NCBI RefSeq assembly: GCF_049651205.1 | Contig: NZ_JBASBR010000004.1 | Span: 248,001-312,000 of the forward strand | Source: Castellaniella sp049651205 | GTDB lineage: Bacteria > Pseudomonadota > Gammaproteobacteria > Burkholderiales > Burkholderiaceae_B | DNA: 64,000 nt | Reading direction: 5' to 3' | Part shown: piece by piece, positions 35,025 to 43,476 of the stretch | Layout of the letters: each line of letters starts with the position of its first letter | How positions within the stretch are numbered: position 1 is the stretch's first letter | Position numbers and translations under genes: made by a program | The notes under the pieces: model-generated | What the model was told of the DNA's origin: nothing | Seen by the model: only the letters and a program-made list of their open reading frames with translations | Databases searched by the model: none

Positions 35025-36395
35025 CTACAGATACTTGGCGACCACACAATCTTTGTGGTCGACGTGGTGGACGAATTCGTCGCGGAAATGCTTGATAAAG
35101 CTGCGTACCGGCATGGCGGCGGCGTCGGCCAGCGCACAGATGGTACGACCCATCATGTTGTGCGCCACCGAATCCAGGGTTTCGATGTCTTCCATCGTGC
35201 CCTGGCCGTGCTCCATGCGCTGCATCATGCGATACAGCCAGCCCGTGCCCTCGCGACATGGCGTGCACTGGCCGCAGGATTCTTCCATGTAGAAGTACGA
35301 CAGGCGCATCAGCGATTTGACCATGCAGCGGGTGTCATCCAGCACAATCACGGCCCCCGAGCCCAGCATCGAGCCGGCCTTGGCAATGGAGTCGTAATCC
35401 ATGTTGGTGTTCATCATGATGTCGGCAGGCAGCACCGGAGAGGACGAGCCCCCCGGAATCACTGCCTTGAGCGCCCGCCCGCCCTTGACCCCGCCGGCAA
35501 GCTCGAGCAGCTTGGAAAACGGCGTGCCCAGCGGGATTTCGTAGTTGCCGGGGCGTTCGACGTCGCCGGACACCGAGAAGATCTTGGTGCCGCCGGCTTT
35601 CTCGATACCAAGCTCTAGATAGGCTTGCGCACCCATCTGGAACACAAAGGGCACCGCGGCAAAGGTTTCGGTGTTGTTGATGGTGGTGGGCCGGCCATAC
35701 AGACCGAAGCTGGCCGGGAACGGCGGCTTGAATCGCGGCTGGCCTTTTTTGCCTTCGAGAGACTCGAGCAAGGCGGTTTCTTCGCCGCAGATGTAGGCGC
35801 CAAAACCGTGGTGCGCATGCAACTGGTACGAAAAGCCCGAACCCAGAATGTTCTCGCCCAGGAACCCGGCCTCGCGCGCCTGGCGCAAGGCTTCTTCGAA
35901 GCGCTCGTGGATCTGGAAGATTTCGCCGTGGATGTAGTTGTAGCCCACCGACGCGCCCATGGCAAAGCCGCCGATGATCATGCCTTCGATCACTGAGTGC
36001 GGGTTGTAGCGCAGGAGGTCGCGGTCTTTGAACGTGCCTGGCTCGCCTTCGTCGGAGTTGCAGACGACGTACTTTTGCCCCGGCAGGTTGCGCGGCATGA
36101 ACGACCACTTGAGCCCCGTGGGAAACCCTGCACCGCCCCGGCCCCGCAGGCTGGAAGCCTTGAGCTCGGCGATCACATCGTCGGGCGTCATCCCGGTGGT
36201 GAGAATCTTTTTAAGGGATTCGTAGCCACCGCGGGCGATGTAGTCGTTGATCCCCCAGTTGTTGCCGTCCAGCCCCGCCAGCAGCAGCGGCTTGATGTGC
36301 CGGTCGTGGAAAATCATGCTGCGTGAAGGATCTTGTCCTAACTCGGGGTTAAGCGCATCCGTGCCAAATTTCTGCAAGACGTCCTGTGCGCTCAT
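35025..36395 (-). CDS. nuoF: NADH:ubiquinone oxidoreductase subunit F
   Basis: A 456-residue subunit that binds NADH and FMN and holds cluster N3. Motifs: GRGGAGFPTGLKW for NADH/FMN, NSDEGEPGTFKDR, AYICGEETALLESLEGK, and the cluster motif ESCGQCTPCREGT with a further cysteine in RTICALADAA. The start at 36395 (MSAQDVLQ) overlaps the nuoE stop by 4 bases (ATGA). Confidence 0.97.
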   Translation of the reverse strand: MSAQDVLQKFGTDALNPELGQDPSRSMIFHDRHIKPLLLAGLDGNNWGINDYIARGGYESLKKILTTGMTPDDVIAELKASSLRGRGGAGFPTGLKWSFMPRNLPGQKYVVCNSDEGEPGTFKDRDLLRYNPHSVIEGMIIGGFAMGASVGYNYIHGEIFQIHERFEEALRQAREAGFLGENILGSGFSYQLHAHHGFGAYICGEETALLESLEGKKGQPRFKPPFPASFGLYGRPTTINNTETFAAVPFVFQMGAQAYLELGIEKAGGTKIFSVSGDVERPGNYEIPLGTPFSKLLELAGGVKGGRALKAVIPGGSSSPVLPADIMMNTNMDYDSIAKAGSMLGSGAVIVLDDTRCMVKSLMRLSYFYMEESCGQCTPCREGTGWLYRMMQRMEHGQGTMEDIETLDSVAHNMMGRTICALADAAAMPVRSFIKHFRDEFVHHVDHKDCVVAKYL

Positions 36396-36883
36396 GCCGA
36401 CTCCTTGAGTTCGCGAATCAGGGCATCGATTTTCTCGGGCTGCATGCGGCAGCACATGTGCTTGTCGTTGGCCAGGATAACCGGCGCATCACCACAGGCA
36501 CCCATGCACTCGCCCTCGTTGAGGGTAAACAGGCCATCGGGCGTGGTCTCGTGAAAATCGATCCCCAGTTTCTCTTTGAGGTACTGGGCTGCCTGGCCGC
36601 TGCCTTGCAGCGCACAGGGCAGGTTGGTGCAGATGGTAAGCGTAAAGCGTCCCACCGGCTGGGTGTTGTACATGGAGTAAAAGGTGGCAATCTCTTGCAC
36701 TGCGATGGTGGGCATCTGAAGGTAAGCCGCCACATCGCGGATGACTTCTTGGGAGACCCAACCTTTTTCGGTTTGTGCAATGGTCAGCGCCGCCATCACG
36801 GCGGATTTCTTTTGATCCGCCGGGTATTTGGTGATTTCCCGGTCGATGTCCCGGTAAGCTTGTTCGGAAAGCAGCATCGTCAT
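36392..36883 (-). CDS. nuoE: NADH:ubiquinone oxidoreductase subunit E
   Basis: A 163-residue thioredoxin-fold subunit with 2Fe-2S cluster N1a. Its four ligands are in CTNLPCALQG and CMGACGDAP. The start is ATG 36883, which has AGGA at correct spacing; ATG 36877 two codons later is an alternative. The gap to nuoD is 21 bases. Confidence 0.96.
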   Translation of the reverse strand: MTMLLSEQAYRDIDREITKYPADQKKSAVMAALTIAQTEKGWVSQEVIRDVAAYLQMPTIAVQEIATFYSMYNTQPVGRFTLTICTNLPCALQGSGQAAQYLKEKLGIDFHETTPDGLFTLNEGECMGACGDAPVILANDKHMCCRMQPEKIDALIRELKESA

Positions 36884-36904
36884 GGTTCCTGTGATGTCCG
36901 GGCC

Positions 36905-38158
36905 TTAGCGGTCGATTTCGCCAAACACAATATCCTGGGTACCAATGATGGTGACCACGTCGGAAATCATGTGCCCCTTGGACATTTCTTCGAGCGAGTG
37001 CAGATGGGCGAACCCCGGCGCCCGGATTTTAAGGCGGTAAGGCTTGTTGGCACCATCAGAGATCAGATAAATGCCGAATTCGCCCTTGGGGTGTTCTACC
37101 GCGGCATAGGCCTCGCCCTCGGGCACGTGCATGCCCTCGGTAAACAGCTTGAAATGGTGGATCATGTCCTCCATCCCGGTTTTCATGCGCTCGCGCTTGG
37201 GCGGTGCCACCTTGTGGTTGCCCACAATGACGGGGCCGGGATTGTTGCGCAGCCACTCGATGCACTGGCGGATGATGCGATTGGATTCGCGCATCTCGGC
37301 AATGCGGCACAGATAGCGGTCGTAGCAATCGCCGTTTTTGCCCACCGGAATATCAAAATCAAGCTTGTCGTAAACCTCGTAGGGCTGCTTCTTGCGCAGA
37401 TCCCACTCGATGCCCGAGCCACGCAGCATGGGGCCGGTAAAGCCCAGCGCCAGGGCGCGCTCTGGAGAAACCACGCCGATGTCCACCAGGCGTTGCTTCC
37501 AGATGCGGTTTTCGGTCAGCAGGACTTCGTATTCGTCGATGCAGGTGGGAAACCGGTTGGTGAAGTCTTCGATGAAATCAAGCAGGGAACCCGAGCGGGC
37601 TTCGTTGATGGCCTTGGTTTCTTTGTCGGAGCGATACTTGGAGCCCGCGTACTGCGGCATGGTGTCGGGCAGATCGCGGTACACACCACCGGGCCGGTAG
37701 TAAGCGGCGTGCATGCGCGCACCGGAGACGGCCTCGTAGCAGTCCATCAGGTCTTCGCGCTCGCGGAAGGCATACAAAAACACTGCCATGGCACCGACGT
37801 CGAGGGCGTGCGAGCCCAAGGACATCAGGTGGTTAAGGATGCGGGTGATTTCGTCGAACATCACGCGGATGTATTGCGCACGCACCGGAATCTGGATGCC
37901 CAGCAGACGCTCGACGGCCATGCAGTAGGCATGCTCGTTGCACATCATGGAGACGTAATCGAGCCGATCCATGTAGGGCAAGGTTTGCAAAAACGTGCGG
38001 GTCTCGGCGAGCTTCTCGGTGGCGCGGTGCAGCAGACCAATGTGAGGGTCGGCGCGCTGGACGACTTCGCCGTCGAGCTCGAGCACCAGGCGCAACACCC
38101 CGTGGGCGGCCGGGTGCTGCGGGCCAAAGTTGAGGTTGTAGTTCTGAATCTCTGCCAT
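36905..38158 (-). CDS. nuoD: NADH:ubiquinone oxidoreductase subunit D
   Basis: A 417-residue 49-kDa-type subunit, hydrogenase-like fold without Ni-Fe, forming the quinone site with NuoB. Markers: NFGPQHPAAHGVLRLVLELDGE, GLLHRATEKLAE, YMDRLDYVSMMCNEHAYC (tyrosine and histidine near the quinone headgroup), and the C-terminal ending GTQDIVFGEIDR. One base separates the nuoC stop from this ATG. Confidence 0.97.
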   Translation of the reverse strand: MAEIQNYNLNFGPQHPAAHGVLRLVLELDGEVVQRADPHIGLLHRATEKLAETRTFLQTLPYMDRLDYVSMMCNEHAYCMAVERLLGIQIPVRAQYIRVMFDEITRILNHLMSLGSHALDVGAMAVFLYAFREREDLMDCYEAVSGARMHAAYYRPGGVYRDLPDTMPQYAGSKYRSDKETKAINEARSGSLLDFIEDFTNRFPTCIDEYEVLLTENRIWKQRLVDIGVVSPERALALGFTGPMLRGSGIEWDLRKKQPYEVYDKLDFDIPVGKNGDCYDRYLCRIAEMRESNRIIRQCIEWLRNNPGPVIVGNHKVAPPKRERMKTGMEDMIHHFKLFTEGMHVPEGEAYAAVEHPKGEFGIYLISDGANKPYRLKIRAPGFAHLHSLEEMSKGHMISDVVTIIGTQDIVFGEIDR

Positions 38159-38159
38159 A

Positions 38160-38777
38160 TCAGTACCGTTCGATTCCGTAGTGATCGTCGCGCACCACGC
38201 GAGGGGTCACCTCGCGGGGCTCGATGGTGACCGGTTGGTAAATCACGCGCTTTTGCTCGGCGTCGTAGCGCATCTCGACGTGGCCGGAGATGGGGAAATC
38301 CTTGCGGAAAGGATGGCCAATAAAACCGTAGTCGGTAAGGATGCGGCGCAAGTCGGGATGGCCTTCGAACACAATGCCGTATAGGTCAAAGGCTTCGCGC
38401 TCGTACCAGTTGACCGACGGCCAGACATCCACCAGAGAGGCCACCACGGGGAATTCATCGTGCTCGGCGTACACCCGCACACGCAGCCGCCAGTTATGGG
38501 TAACCGACAGCAAATGGACGACCACTGCAAAGCGGTGCGGATGCTGCGCAGAGTAGCCCGGGTGGTAAGTGGGCGCTTTCCAGGCAGAGTAATCCACCCC
38601 GCAGAGATCCATACAGGATTCAAAGCGCAGGCTGGCGTGATCGCGCAGGATGCGGCAGGTGTCTGCCCAGGCAGACTGGGGCAGCTGCAGGGTGAGCTCG
38701 CCCAGGGATTCGGTAACCAGCACCGAGGCCCCCAGGACATCGCGCAGATTGGTTTCTAGTGTCTGTAGCCGTGTCAT
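38160..38777 (-). CDS. nuoC: NADH:ubiquinone oxidoreductase subunit C
   Basis: A 205-residue 30-kDa-type subunit, separate from NuoD as usual in betaproteobacteria (fused in E. coli). The signature WYEREAFDLYGIVFEGHPDLRRIL-like text is present (split here: WYEREAFDLYGI and GHPDLRRILTDYGF), followed by GHPFRKDFP. The start at 38777 (MTRLQTLE) is preferred over an in-frame ATG 51 bases upstream. The spacer to nuoB is 84 bases, one of the longest in the operon. Confidence 0.96.
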   Translation of the reverse strand: MTRLQTLETNLRDVLGASVLVTESLGELTLQLPQSAWADTCRILRDHASLRFESCMDLCGVDYSAWKAPTYHPGYSAQHPHRFAVVVHLLSVTHNWRLRVRVYAEHDEFPVVASLVDVWPSVNWYEREAFDLYGIVFEGHPDLRRILTDYGFIGHPFRKDFPISGHVEMRYDAEQKRVIYQPVTIEPREVTPRVVRDDHYGIERY

Positions 38778-38861
38778 ATGCAGATCGTGGGTTCGGATCA
38801 GGGATGGGAGTGCCGGGTGATGAAACACAGGCCGCCTTGTGGCGACGCGCCGGCAAACCCG

Positions 38862-39338
38862 CTAGCGCGCAATGGTGTTGGTAAGACGGATCTTGTTTTG
38901 CATCTGCAGCAAGCCGTATACCAGCGCCTCGGCCGTGGGCGGACAGCCCGGCACATAAACATCCACCGGCACGATACGATCACAACCACGCACCACCGAG
39001 TAGGAGTAGTGGTAGTAGCCGCCCCCGTTGGCACAGGAGCCCATCGAAACCACCCAGCGCGGCTCGGGCATTTGGTCGTACACCTTGCGCAGTGCCGGAG
39101 CCATCTTGTTGCACAGCGTGCCAGCCACGATCATCAGATCGGACTGACGCGGGCTGGGACGAAAAATAATACCGAATTGGTCGAGATCGTAGCGCGCCGC
39201 GCCGGCGTGCATCATCTCGACGGCACAACAGGCCAGACCAAATGTCATGGGCCACAAAGAGCCCGTTTTAGCCCAGTTGAGGAATTTATCCGCACTGGTG
39301 GTCATGAAGCCTTTTTCCATGACGCCTTCTACAGCCAT
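38862..39338 (-). CDS. nuoB: NADH:ubiquinone oxidoreductase subunit B
   Basis: A 158-residue subunit carrying terminal cluster N2, which reduces quinone. The tandem-cysteine motif LACCAVEMM, MGSCANGGG and the final YVPGCPPTAEAL provide the four ligands. The ATG at 39338 is preceded by GGGGGTAAG; a TTG five codons earlier is possible. The gap to nuoA is 15 bases. Confidence 0.97.
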   Translation of the reverse strand: MAVEGVMEKGFMTTSADKFLNWAKTGSLWPMTFGLACCAVEMMHAGAARYDLDQFGIIFRPSPRQSDLMIVAGTLCNKMAPALRKVYDQMPEPRWVVSMGSCANGGGYYHYSYSVVRGCDRIVPVDVYVPGCPPTAEALVYGLLQMQNKIRLTNTIAR

Positions 39339-39353
39339 TTTGCTTACCCCCAA

Positions 39354-39713
39354 TTATTCCCAGTCGAGTGCGCCACGGCGCCACTCGTAGATGAAGCCCA
39401 CCGTGAGGATGCCCAGGAAGATTGCCACCGCCCAGAACCCCACCATGCCCACGGCACCGTTGGCCATGGCCCAGGGAAACAGAAACGCGATTTCGAGGTC
39501 GAACATGATGAACAGGATGGCGACCAGGTAATAGCGCACGTCGAATTTCATGCGGGAATCGCCAAAGGATTCGAAACCGCATTCGTACACGGAAAGCTTT
39601 TCGGCATCGGGCACGTTGCGGCCCAGCAAGCGCCCCGCCACCAGCAGGGCCGCGCCAATCAAGGTGGCGACGATGATGAAAAGCAGCACAGGAAAGTACT
39701 GTTCCAGATTCAT
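39354..39713 (-). CDS. nuoA: NADH:ubiquinone oxidoreductase subunit A
   Basis: A 119-residue three-helix subunit, first gene of the nuo operon (nuoA to nuoN without gaps). The cytoplasmic loop SVYECGFESFGDSRMKFD carries the conserved cysteine that reports the active/deactive state in related complexes. FDLEIAFLFPWA has the conserved acidic residues. The operon promoter should lie in 39714-39980. Confidence 0.96.
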   Translation of the reverse strand: MNLEQYFPVLLFIIVATLIGAALLVAGRLLGRNVPDAEKLSVYECGFESFGDSRMKFDVRYYLVAILFIMFDLEIAFLFPWAMANGAVGMVGFWAVAIFLGILTVGFIYEWRRGALDWE

Positions 39714-40013
39714 GATAGGCCCCTGCTCCAGAAGATCAAACTACGGGATTGTATCATTTCGACAAGCTTATCCGCAGGGAAAACCCGTGTCTGAAACACA
39801 TTTGATGTGGGTCAATCCAGCTAAGCACAGATCGGCTTTCAGGCGCCTGAAATGCGGTGAGGATCCGCACAGCGCCATCCAGACTAGACATGTGGTAGCC
39901 CCAGCCATCGATGATCAGATTTTCCCCAAGTGACAAACCGGATCAAAGCCGACCAGATGCACGAACGGCAGGTTGAGTTTCCGGCCATCATGGGCTCTCC
40001 TGATTTCATTCGC
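39714..40013. promoter_or_regulatory. nuo upstream region
   Basis: This 300-base stretch without a supported gene lies before nuoA. On the minus strand a TACAAT hexamer (within 39753-39762) about 40 bases before nuoA could be a -10; the -35 is not convincing. A 60-codon open frame on the minus strand (39754-39936) resembles nothing I know. The secG and leucine-tRNA genes that usually precede nuoA in Burkholderiales are absent here. Confidence 0.35.
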
Positions 40014-40035
40014 TATAATGTGTATAGCACACACG
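40011..40035 (+). promoter_or_regulatory. Promoter/operator candidate of the orphan hicB
   Basis: A perfect TATAAT lies at 40014-40019. It is embedded in two overlapping palindromes: CTATA-ATGTG-TATAG (40013-40027) and TGTGT-ATAGC-ACACA (40019-40033). The combination looks like a repressor-controlled promoter. It would be consistent with autoregulation by HicB, whose C-terminus is a ribbon-helix-helix DNA-binding domain, but it also overlaps the hicA remnant. Confidence 0.4.
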
Positions 40036-40095
40036 AAAAAAGCCTTGGGTACCGGGCTTGTCATCCAGTTGCTTCGTCAGGCTGGCCTAAAATAA
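40018..40095 (+). pseudogene. hicA: Remnant of a hicA toxin gene (3' end only)
   Basis: The 25 codons ending at 40095 read MCIAHTKKALGTGLVIQLLR plus QAGLK and a stop. This matches the C-terminus of YcfA-type HicA toxins (H-P-K-K-x-L-G-x-G-x-x-x-x-I-x-x-Q-A-G-L), and it lies exactly where hicA should be, 10 bases before hicB. Upstream, the frame is open to a stop at 39931 but shows neither the conserved GSHH segment with its catalytic histidine nor the rest of the fold. I therefore read it as a 5'-truncated, inactive hicA. The match is from memory and short. Confidence 0.55.
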
Positions 40096-40105
40096 GGAGG
40101 CCCTC

Positions 40106-40498
40106 ATGAAATACCCCATTGCTATCGAGCCCGGCAACGACACTGCCGCCTGGGGAGTCGTGGTGCCTGATTTGCCCGGTTGCTTCTCCGCTGCCGACAA
40201 CGGTATCGACGAGGCCATCGAGAACGCCAAAGAGGCAATCACCTTATGGATAGAAGACGCCATCGCCCACAAAGAAAGCATTCCAACACCCTCCAGCATC
40301 ACCGATCTGCAGAAATCCGGTGAATACGATGGGTGGATATGGGCGATCGCCGAGGTTGATCCGGCCTTGATCGACGATACGATCGAACGAGTGAACATCA
40401 CCCTGCCTCGCCGCATTCTCGCTCTGTTGGATCATCAAGCAAAGTCAGCAGGCGAAACCCGATCCGGCTACATCGCACAGATGACCCTGACGCACTGA
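40106..40498 (+). CDS. hicB: HicB-family antitoxin (orphan)
   Basis: A 130-residue protein. The N-terminal HicB domain (about 1-70) opens with YPIAIEPGNDTAAWGVVVPD, then LPGCFSAADNGIDEAIENAKEAI. The C-terminal part (about 95-128) has VNITLPRRILALLDHQAK and TRSGYIAQM, a ribbon-helix-helix DNA-binding domain. In a complete system HicB neutralises the HicA mRNA-cleaving toxin and represses the operon. Here only a 25-codon hicA tail precedes it, so it is probably an orphan antitoxin kept as a regulator or to neutralise other HicA toxins. AAGGAGG gives a strong ribosome binding site. Confidence 0.85.
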   Translation: MKYPIAIEPGNDTAAWGVVVPDLPGCFSAADNGIDEAIENAKEAITLWIEDAIAHKESIPTPSSITDLQKSGEYDGWIWAIAEVDPALIDDTIERVNITLPRRILALLDHQAKSAGETRSGYIAQMTLTH

Positions 40499-40506
40499 GA
40501 GGCGTG

Positions 40507-40540
40507 CAACAAAAAACCACCCGAAGGTGGTTTTTTGTTG
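40507..40540. terminator. Bidirectional intrinsic terminator
   Basis: The 15-base arms CAACAAAAAACCACC (40507-40521) and GGTGGTTTTTTGTTG (40526-40540) are perfectly complementary around a CGAA loop. A T-run follows the GC part of the stem on both strands, so the element can end both the hicB transcript and the convergent porin transcript. Confidence 0.88.
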
Positions 40541-40619
40541 GAGCGCCGAAGCCCTCCCAAGTTTTGCGTAGCCCGGCAAGCCGGGCCACATCGCAGCGTG
40601 GACAAGCCACGCGAAGCGA

Positions 40620-41741
40620 TTAGAACTTGTGGTTCAGACCGATACCGGCTTCGGTACCTTTCAGATCCTTGACGTAGCCAAGGTTCTTGCCGTAGGAAGC
40701 GTAGGTGTAGACACCGGTGCGCTTGGACAGCGGGTAGAAGTAGTTGATCTGATAGGTGCTGATGTTGCCAGCCTCAGAACTCCACTTGTCGGCATCATCC
40801 AGATTGGACGTAGAGTAGTTCCAGCCAGCATACAGTTTGCCGCCTGCCAGAGGAGCGCTCAGGCCAACGTGGTAGTTGTTGGACTTGAGATCTTTGTAAG
40901 AAGTAGCATTGCGCAGGCCGTCGATATACCCGTTGGCCTTACCACCCCAACCCAGCTTGCCATGACGGTCTTGACCATAAGCCAAGGACAGTTTCACGAC
41001 TTCAAAGTCGTAGGCAGCGTTCAAGTTCCAGCTGGTGATGGCGTCGTCGTTTGCAGTCTGGCCGCTACGATCGTAGCTGGCACCGGCACTGATGGGGCCA
41101 TTGGCATACGTCAGACCCAAGGAAGTGCGGGAGGTACGCTCATTGGCGGGAGCCGTTGCTTGACCTTCATCACGGGTGATCGTGTCATCGCCTTCAGAGC
41201 CGTACAAGGCGATTGCCTTGAAGCCAGCGAAATCAGGCGTGACATATTTGAAGGAATTGTCGATACGGTTGCCGTAGCCTACGCCACCGAAGACCTTATC
41301 CACGTCGCCCAGGTTCCAGCCGTTGGAGATCAGGTTGCCGACTTCAACACCGGCGCTGTACTGACGGCCCATGGTGAAGGTACCCCAGCTGTCGCTGGAC
41401 AGACCCACGAAAGCCTGACGATGGAATTGGCGGCTTTCCTTGTCGGCAGCAGTATAACCGCCGTTACCCAGATCAAAGCCTTGCTCCAATTGGAAAATAG
41501 CGCGCAGGCCATTGCCCAGATCTTCGGAGCCTTTCAGGCCGAAGCGGTTACCGTTGACGGTGCCGCTACGCAGACCGGAGGTCTTGGCAGTTTGATCGGC
41601 GCCATCGTGGTCGTATTTGTAGTTCTGATAGCCGTAGCCGGTATCCAGGATACCGTACAGCGTCACGGACGTTTCTGCTTGAGCAACGCCAGCGGTAGCA
41701 AAACCGGCCAGCAGAGCAGCAGCGAGCAGAGTCTTTTTCAT
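40620..41741 (-). CDS. Gram-negative general porin (16-strand, Burkholderiales type)
   Basis: A 373-residue outer-membrane porin. The signal peptide MKKTLLAAALLAGFATAGVA is cleaved near AQA-E. The mature protein begins with ETSVTLYGILDTGYGY and has GSRFGLKG-like NRFGLKGSEDLGNGLRAIFQLE, then WGTFTMGRQY, all typical of porin family 3. It ends in GIGLNHKF with the terminal phenylalanine needed for BAM-mediated insertion. The start at 41741 is set by the signal peptide; a start 16 codons upstream is unlikely. It is monocistronic, with a terminator 80 bases after the stop. Confidence 0.93.
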   Translation of the reverse strand: MKKTLLAAALLAGFATAGVAQAETSVTLYGILDTGYGYQNYKYDHDGADQTAKTSGLRSGTVNGNRFGLKGSEDLGNGLRAIFQLEQGFDLGNGGYTAADKESRQFHRQAFVGLSSDSWGTFTMGRQYSAGVEVGNLISNGWNLGDVDKVFGGVGYGNRIDNSFKYVTPDFAGFKAIALYGSEGDDTITRDEGQATAPANERTSRTSLGLTYANGPISAGASYDRSGQTANDDAITSWNLNAAYDFEVVKLSLAYGQDRHGKLGWGGKANGYIDGLRNATSYKDLKSNNYHVGLSAPLAGGKLYAGWNYSTSNLDDADKWSSEAGNISTYQINYFYPLSKRTGVYTYASYGKNLGYVKDLKGTEAGIGLNHKF

Positions 41742-42000
41742 GTAAGAAATCTCCGTAGATTTGTGTGAATCAGAGCAGGCCAACAACATCCTGTGCTGCT
41801 GCTCTTTCTAACTCCGCGAAGGGAAGTTGTTGGTATTGCATCAAAAATCGGGCGCAATTGCCATGTTGAGAGGGCCAAAGGCCTCAGTTTCCCCAAAAGA
41901 CGTTGCAGAACCACAACAGATCCGCCGGCAACCGTACAATCGCGGCTGGGCTGCCCCAATGTGTAAATCCGGGCGGCCAGCAACCTGTTGCGTGGTGCCT
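41742..42000. promoter_or_regulatory. Divergent porin/AEC permease spacer
   Basis: This spacer is 259 bases. GGAG lies about 9 bases before the porin ATG on the minus strand. The inverted copies CCAACAAC (41780-41787) and GTTGTTGG (41826-41833) flank 38 bases and could base-pair in the porin 5' leader. I see no other convincing promoter element. Confidence 0.3.
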
Positions 42001-42894
42001 ATGTCTGTTGTTTTGCTGATCCTGCCGGATTTTTTAGTGATTGCCCTGGGCTGGCTGCTGCTGCACCGCTTTGGCTTTGATGCGTCTTTTTTCAGGCAGG
42101 CCGAGAAGCTGGTTTATTTTGTGTTGTTTCCGGCGCTGCTGTTTCATTCCATCACGCAGGCGCCGATGGCGTTGAACACCGCCACAGTATTGCTGGCCGC
42201 CACCGTAGGGGTGATGCTGGGCGGGATTGCGCTGGCCTGGCTGGGCCGGCTGGCAGTGCGGCCCAATCCAGCCGCGCATGCCGCCACGGCGCAGTGTGCC
42301 TTCAGGTTCAACAGTTATCTGGCGCTGGCCCTGGCGGCCAGCCTGGGCTGGCCCGAGGCGCAATCCACCATGGCGGTGATCTTGGGGTTTGCCATCCCTA
42401 TCAGTAATGTAGGTGCGGTGCATGCGCTGGCCAGCCGCAACGGCGGGCACGCGCTGGCGGAGATGGCGCGCAATCCGTTTATCCTGGCCACGCTGGCGGC
42501 GCTGGCGTTCAACTTCTTGGGGATCCCGGTGCCGCATGTGGCCGAGGTGGCGTTAAGCCGGCTGGGCGCGTGTGCCATTGCGCTGGGCTTGCTGTGCGTG
42601 GGCGCCACCTTGTCATTACAGGGCGGGCGCCAGCACGCACCGCTGATGGCCTGGATGATTGCCGCCAAGCTGGTTTTGTTGCCACTATGGACATTGGCCC
42701 TGGCATGGATGATGGGCCTGGGAGCCGAGACCCGCCTGGTGCTGCTACTGTTCTCGGCCGTACCGACGTCCTCGGCGGCGCACGTGCTGGCAGCCCGCAT
42801 GGGCGGCGATGGCCGGCTGGTGGCGGTAACCATGTCTCTGGGCACGGTGCTGTCGGCCATCACCCTGCCGATCTGGCTGGGGCTTATGCGGTAG
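42001..42894 (+). CDS. AEC-family permease (auxin efflux carrier type)
   Basis: A 297-residue inner-membrane protein with ten hydrophobic helices. Family text includes PDFLVIALGWLLLHR at the N-terminus, QCAFRFNSYLALALA (helix 4 region), GFAIPISNVGAVHALA, and FSAVPTSSAAHVLAARMGGD near the C-terminus. Members transport malonate, malate or other organic anions; the substrate here is not predictable. The start is ATG 42001; the frame is open earlier but without homology. No regulator is adjacent; tsaE follows after 54 bases. Confidence 0.82.
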   Translation: MSVVLLILPDFLVIALGWLLLHRFGFDASFFRQAEKLVYFVLFPALLFHSITQAPMALNTATVLLAATVGVMLGGIALAWLGRLAVRPNPAAHAATAQCAFRFNSYLALALAASLGWPEAQSTMAVILGFAIPISNVGAVHALASRNGGHALAEMARNPFILATLAALAFNFLGIPVPHVAEVALSRLGACAIALGLLCVGATLSLQGGRQHAPLMAWMIAAKLVLLPLWTLALAWMMGLGAETRLVLLLFSAVPTSSAAHVLAARMGGDGRLVAVTMSLGTVLSAITLPIWLGLMR

Positions 42895-42948
42895 GGCTAT
42901 CATCCGCTGACCCCTGGCCTGTTTTTGATCTCTATCTGCCATATAACC

Positions 42949-43476
42949 ATGACCCTGCCCGCTGCCCCCCGTGAAATTCTGTTGCCGGATGAGGATGCCA
43001 CCGTGGCGCTGGCACAACGCCTGGCGCCACTGCTGATGGGCCACCCGCCCAAGCCTGGCACGCCCGGCGGCCCGCAGGGGGCGCCAGGGGGGCGAATCCA
43101 CCTGCGCGGCGATCTGGGCGCGGGTAAAACCAGCCTGGTGCGGGCCCTGTTGCGCGCCTGCGGTGTAAGCGGACGAATCAAAAGCCCTAGCTACACCTTG
43201 CTTGAAAGCTATAATGTTTCTAACTTATACTTCTATCACTTTGATTTCTATAGATTTAGCGATGCGCACGAATGGCGGGACGCGGGCTTTGGCGAACTGC
43301 TGGCCGAAAATGCAGTGGTTCTGATCGAATGGCCCGAACAAGCGGGCACCCGCCTGCCTCCTCCGGATCTGGATATTTTGCTGGAATACGCGGGGGCGGG
43401 ACGCCGTGCATGGCTAAGCGCCTGCAGCGAAAAAGGACAGCTATGGCTGACGCACCTACCCCCATTGCAAACCTGA
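42949..43476 (+). CDS. tsaE: tRNA threonylcarbamoyladenosine synthesis ATPase TsaE
   Basis: A 175-residue P-loop ATPase that drives TsaB-TsaD turnover in t6A synthesis. Walker A is GDLGAGKTSLVRALL at about residues 61-75, followed by IKSPSYTLLESY, the D-F-Y-R segment HFDFYRFSDAHEWRDAGF, and VVLIEWPEQA. An insertion of about 20 residues rich in G and P (HPPKPGTPGGPQGAPGG) precedes the P-loop. The gene ends 34 bases inside the amiC start region, a common pairing in Burkholderiales. Confidence 0.93.
   Translation: MTLPAAPREILLPDEDATVALAQRLAPLLMGHPPKPGTPGGPQGAPGGRIHLRGDLGAGKTSLVRALLRACGVSGRIKSPSYTLLESYNVSNLYFYHFDFYRFSDAHEWRDAGFGELLAENAVVLIEWPEQAGTRLPPPDLDILLEYAGAGRRAWLSACSEKGQLWLTHLPPLQT

Noticed and set aside
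36386..38230. 614-codon open frame on the plus strand
   Set aside because: It is the antisense shadow of nuoE and nuoD, whose protein sequences are unmistakable. GC-rich third positions keep antisense frames open; the translation has no recognisable domain.
39754..39936. 60-codon minus-strand open frame upstream of nuoA
   Set aside because: No recognisable family and no ribosome binding site, and it overlaps the region where the nuo promoter must lie. Reported only as an intergenic stretch.
39714..40105. Search for a leucine tRNA gene before nuoA
   Set aside because: No T-loop GGTTCGAATC-like block or acceptor stem could be found on either strand.
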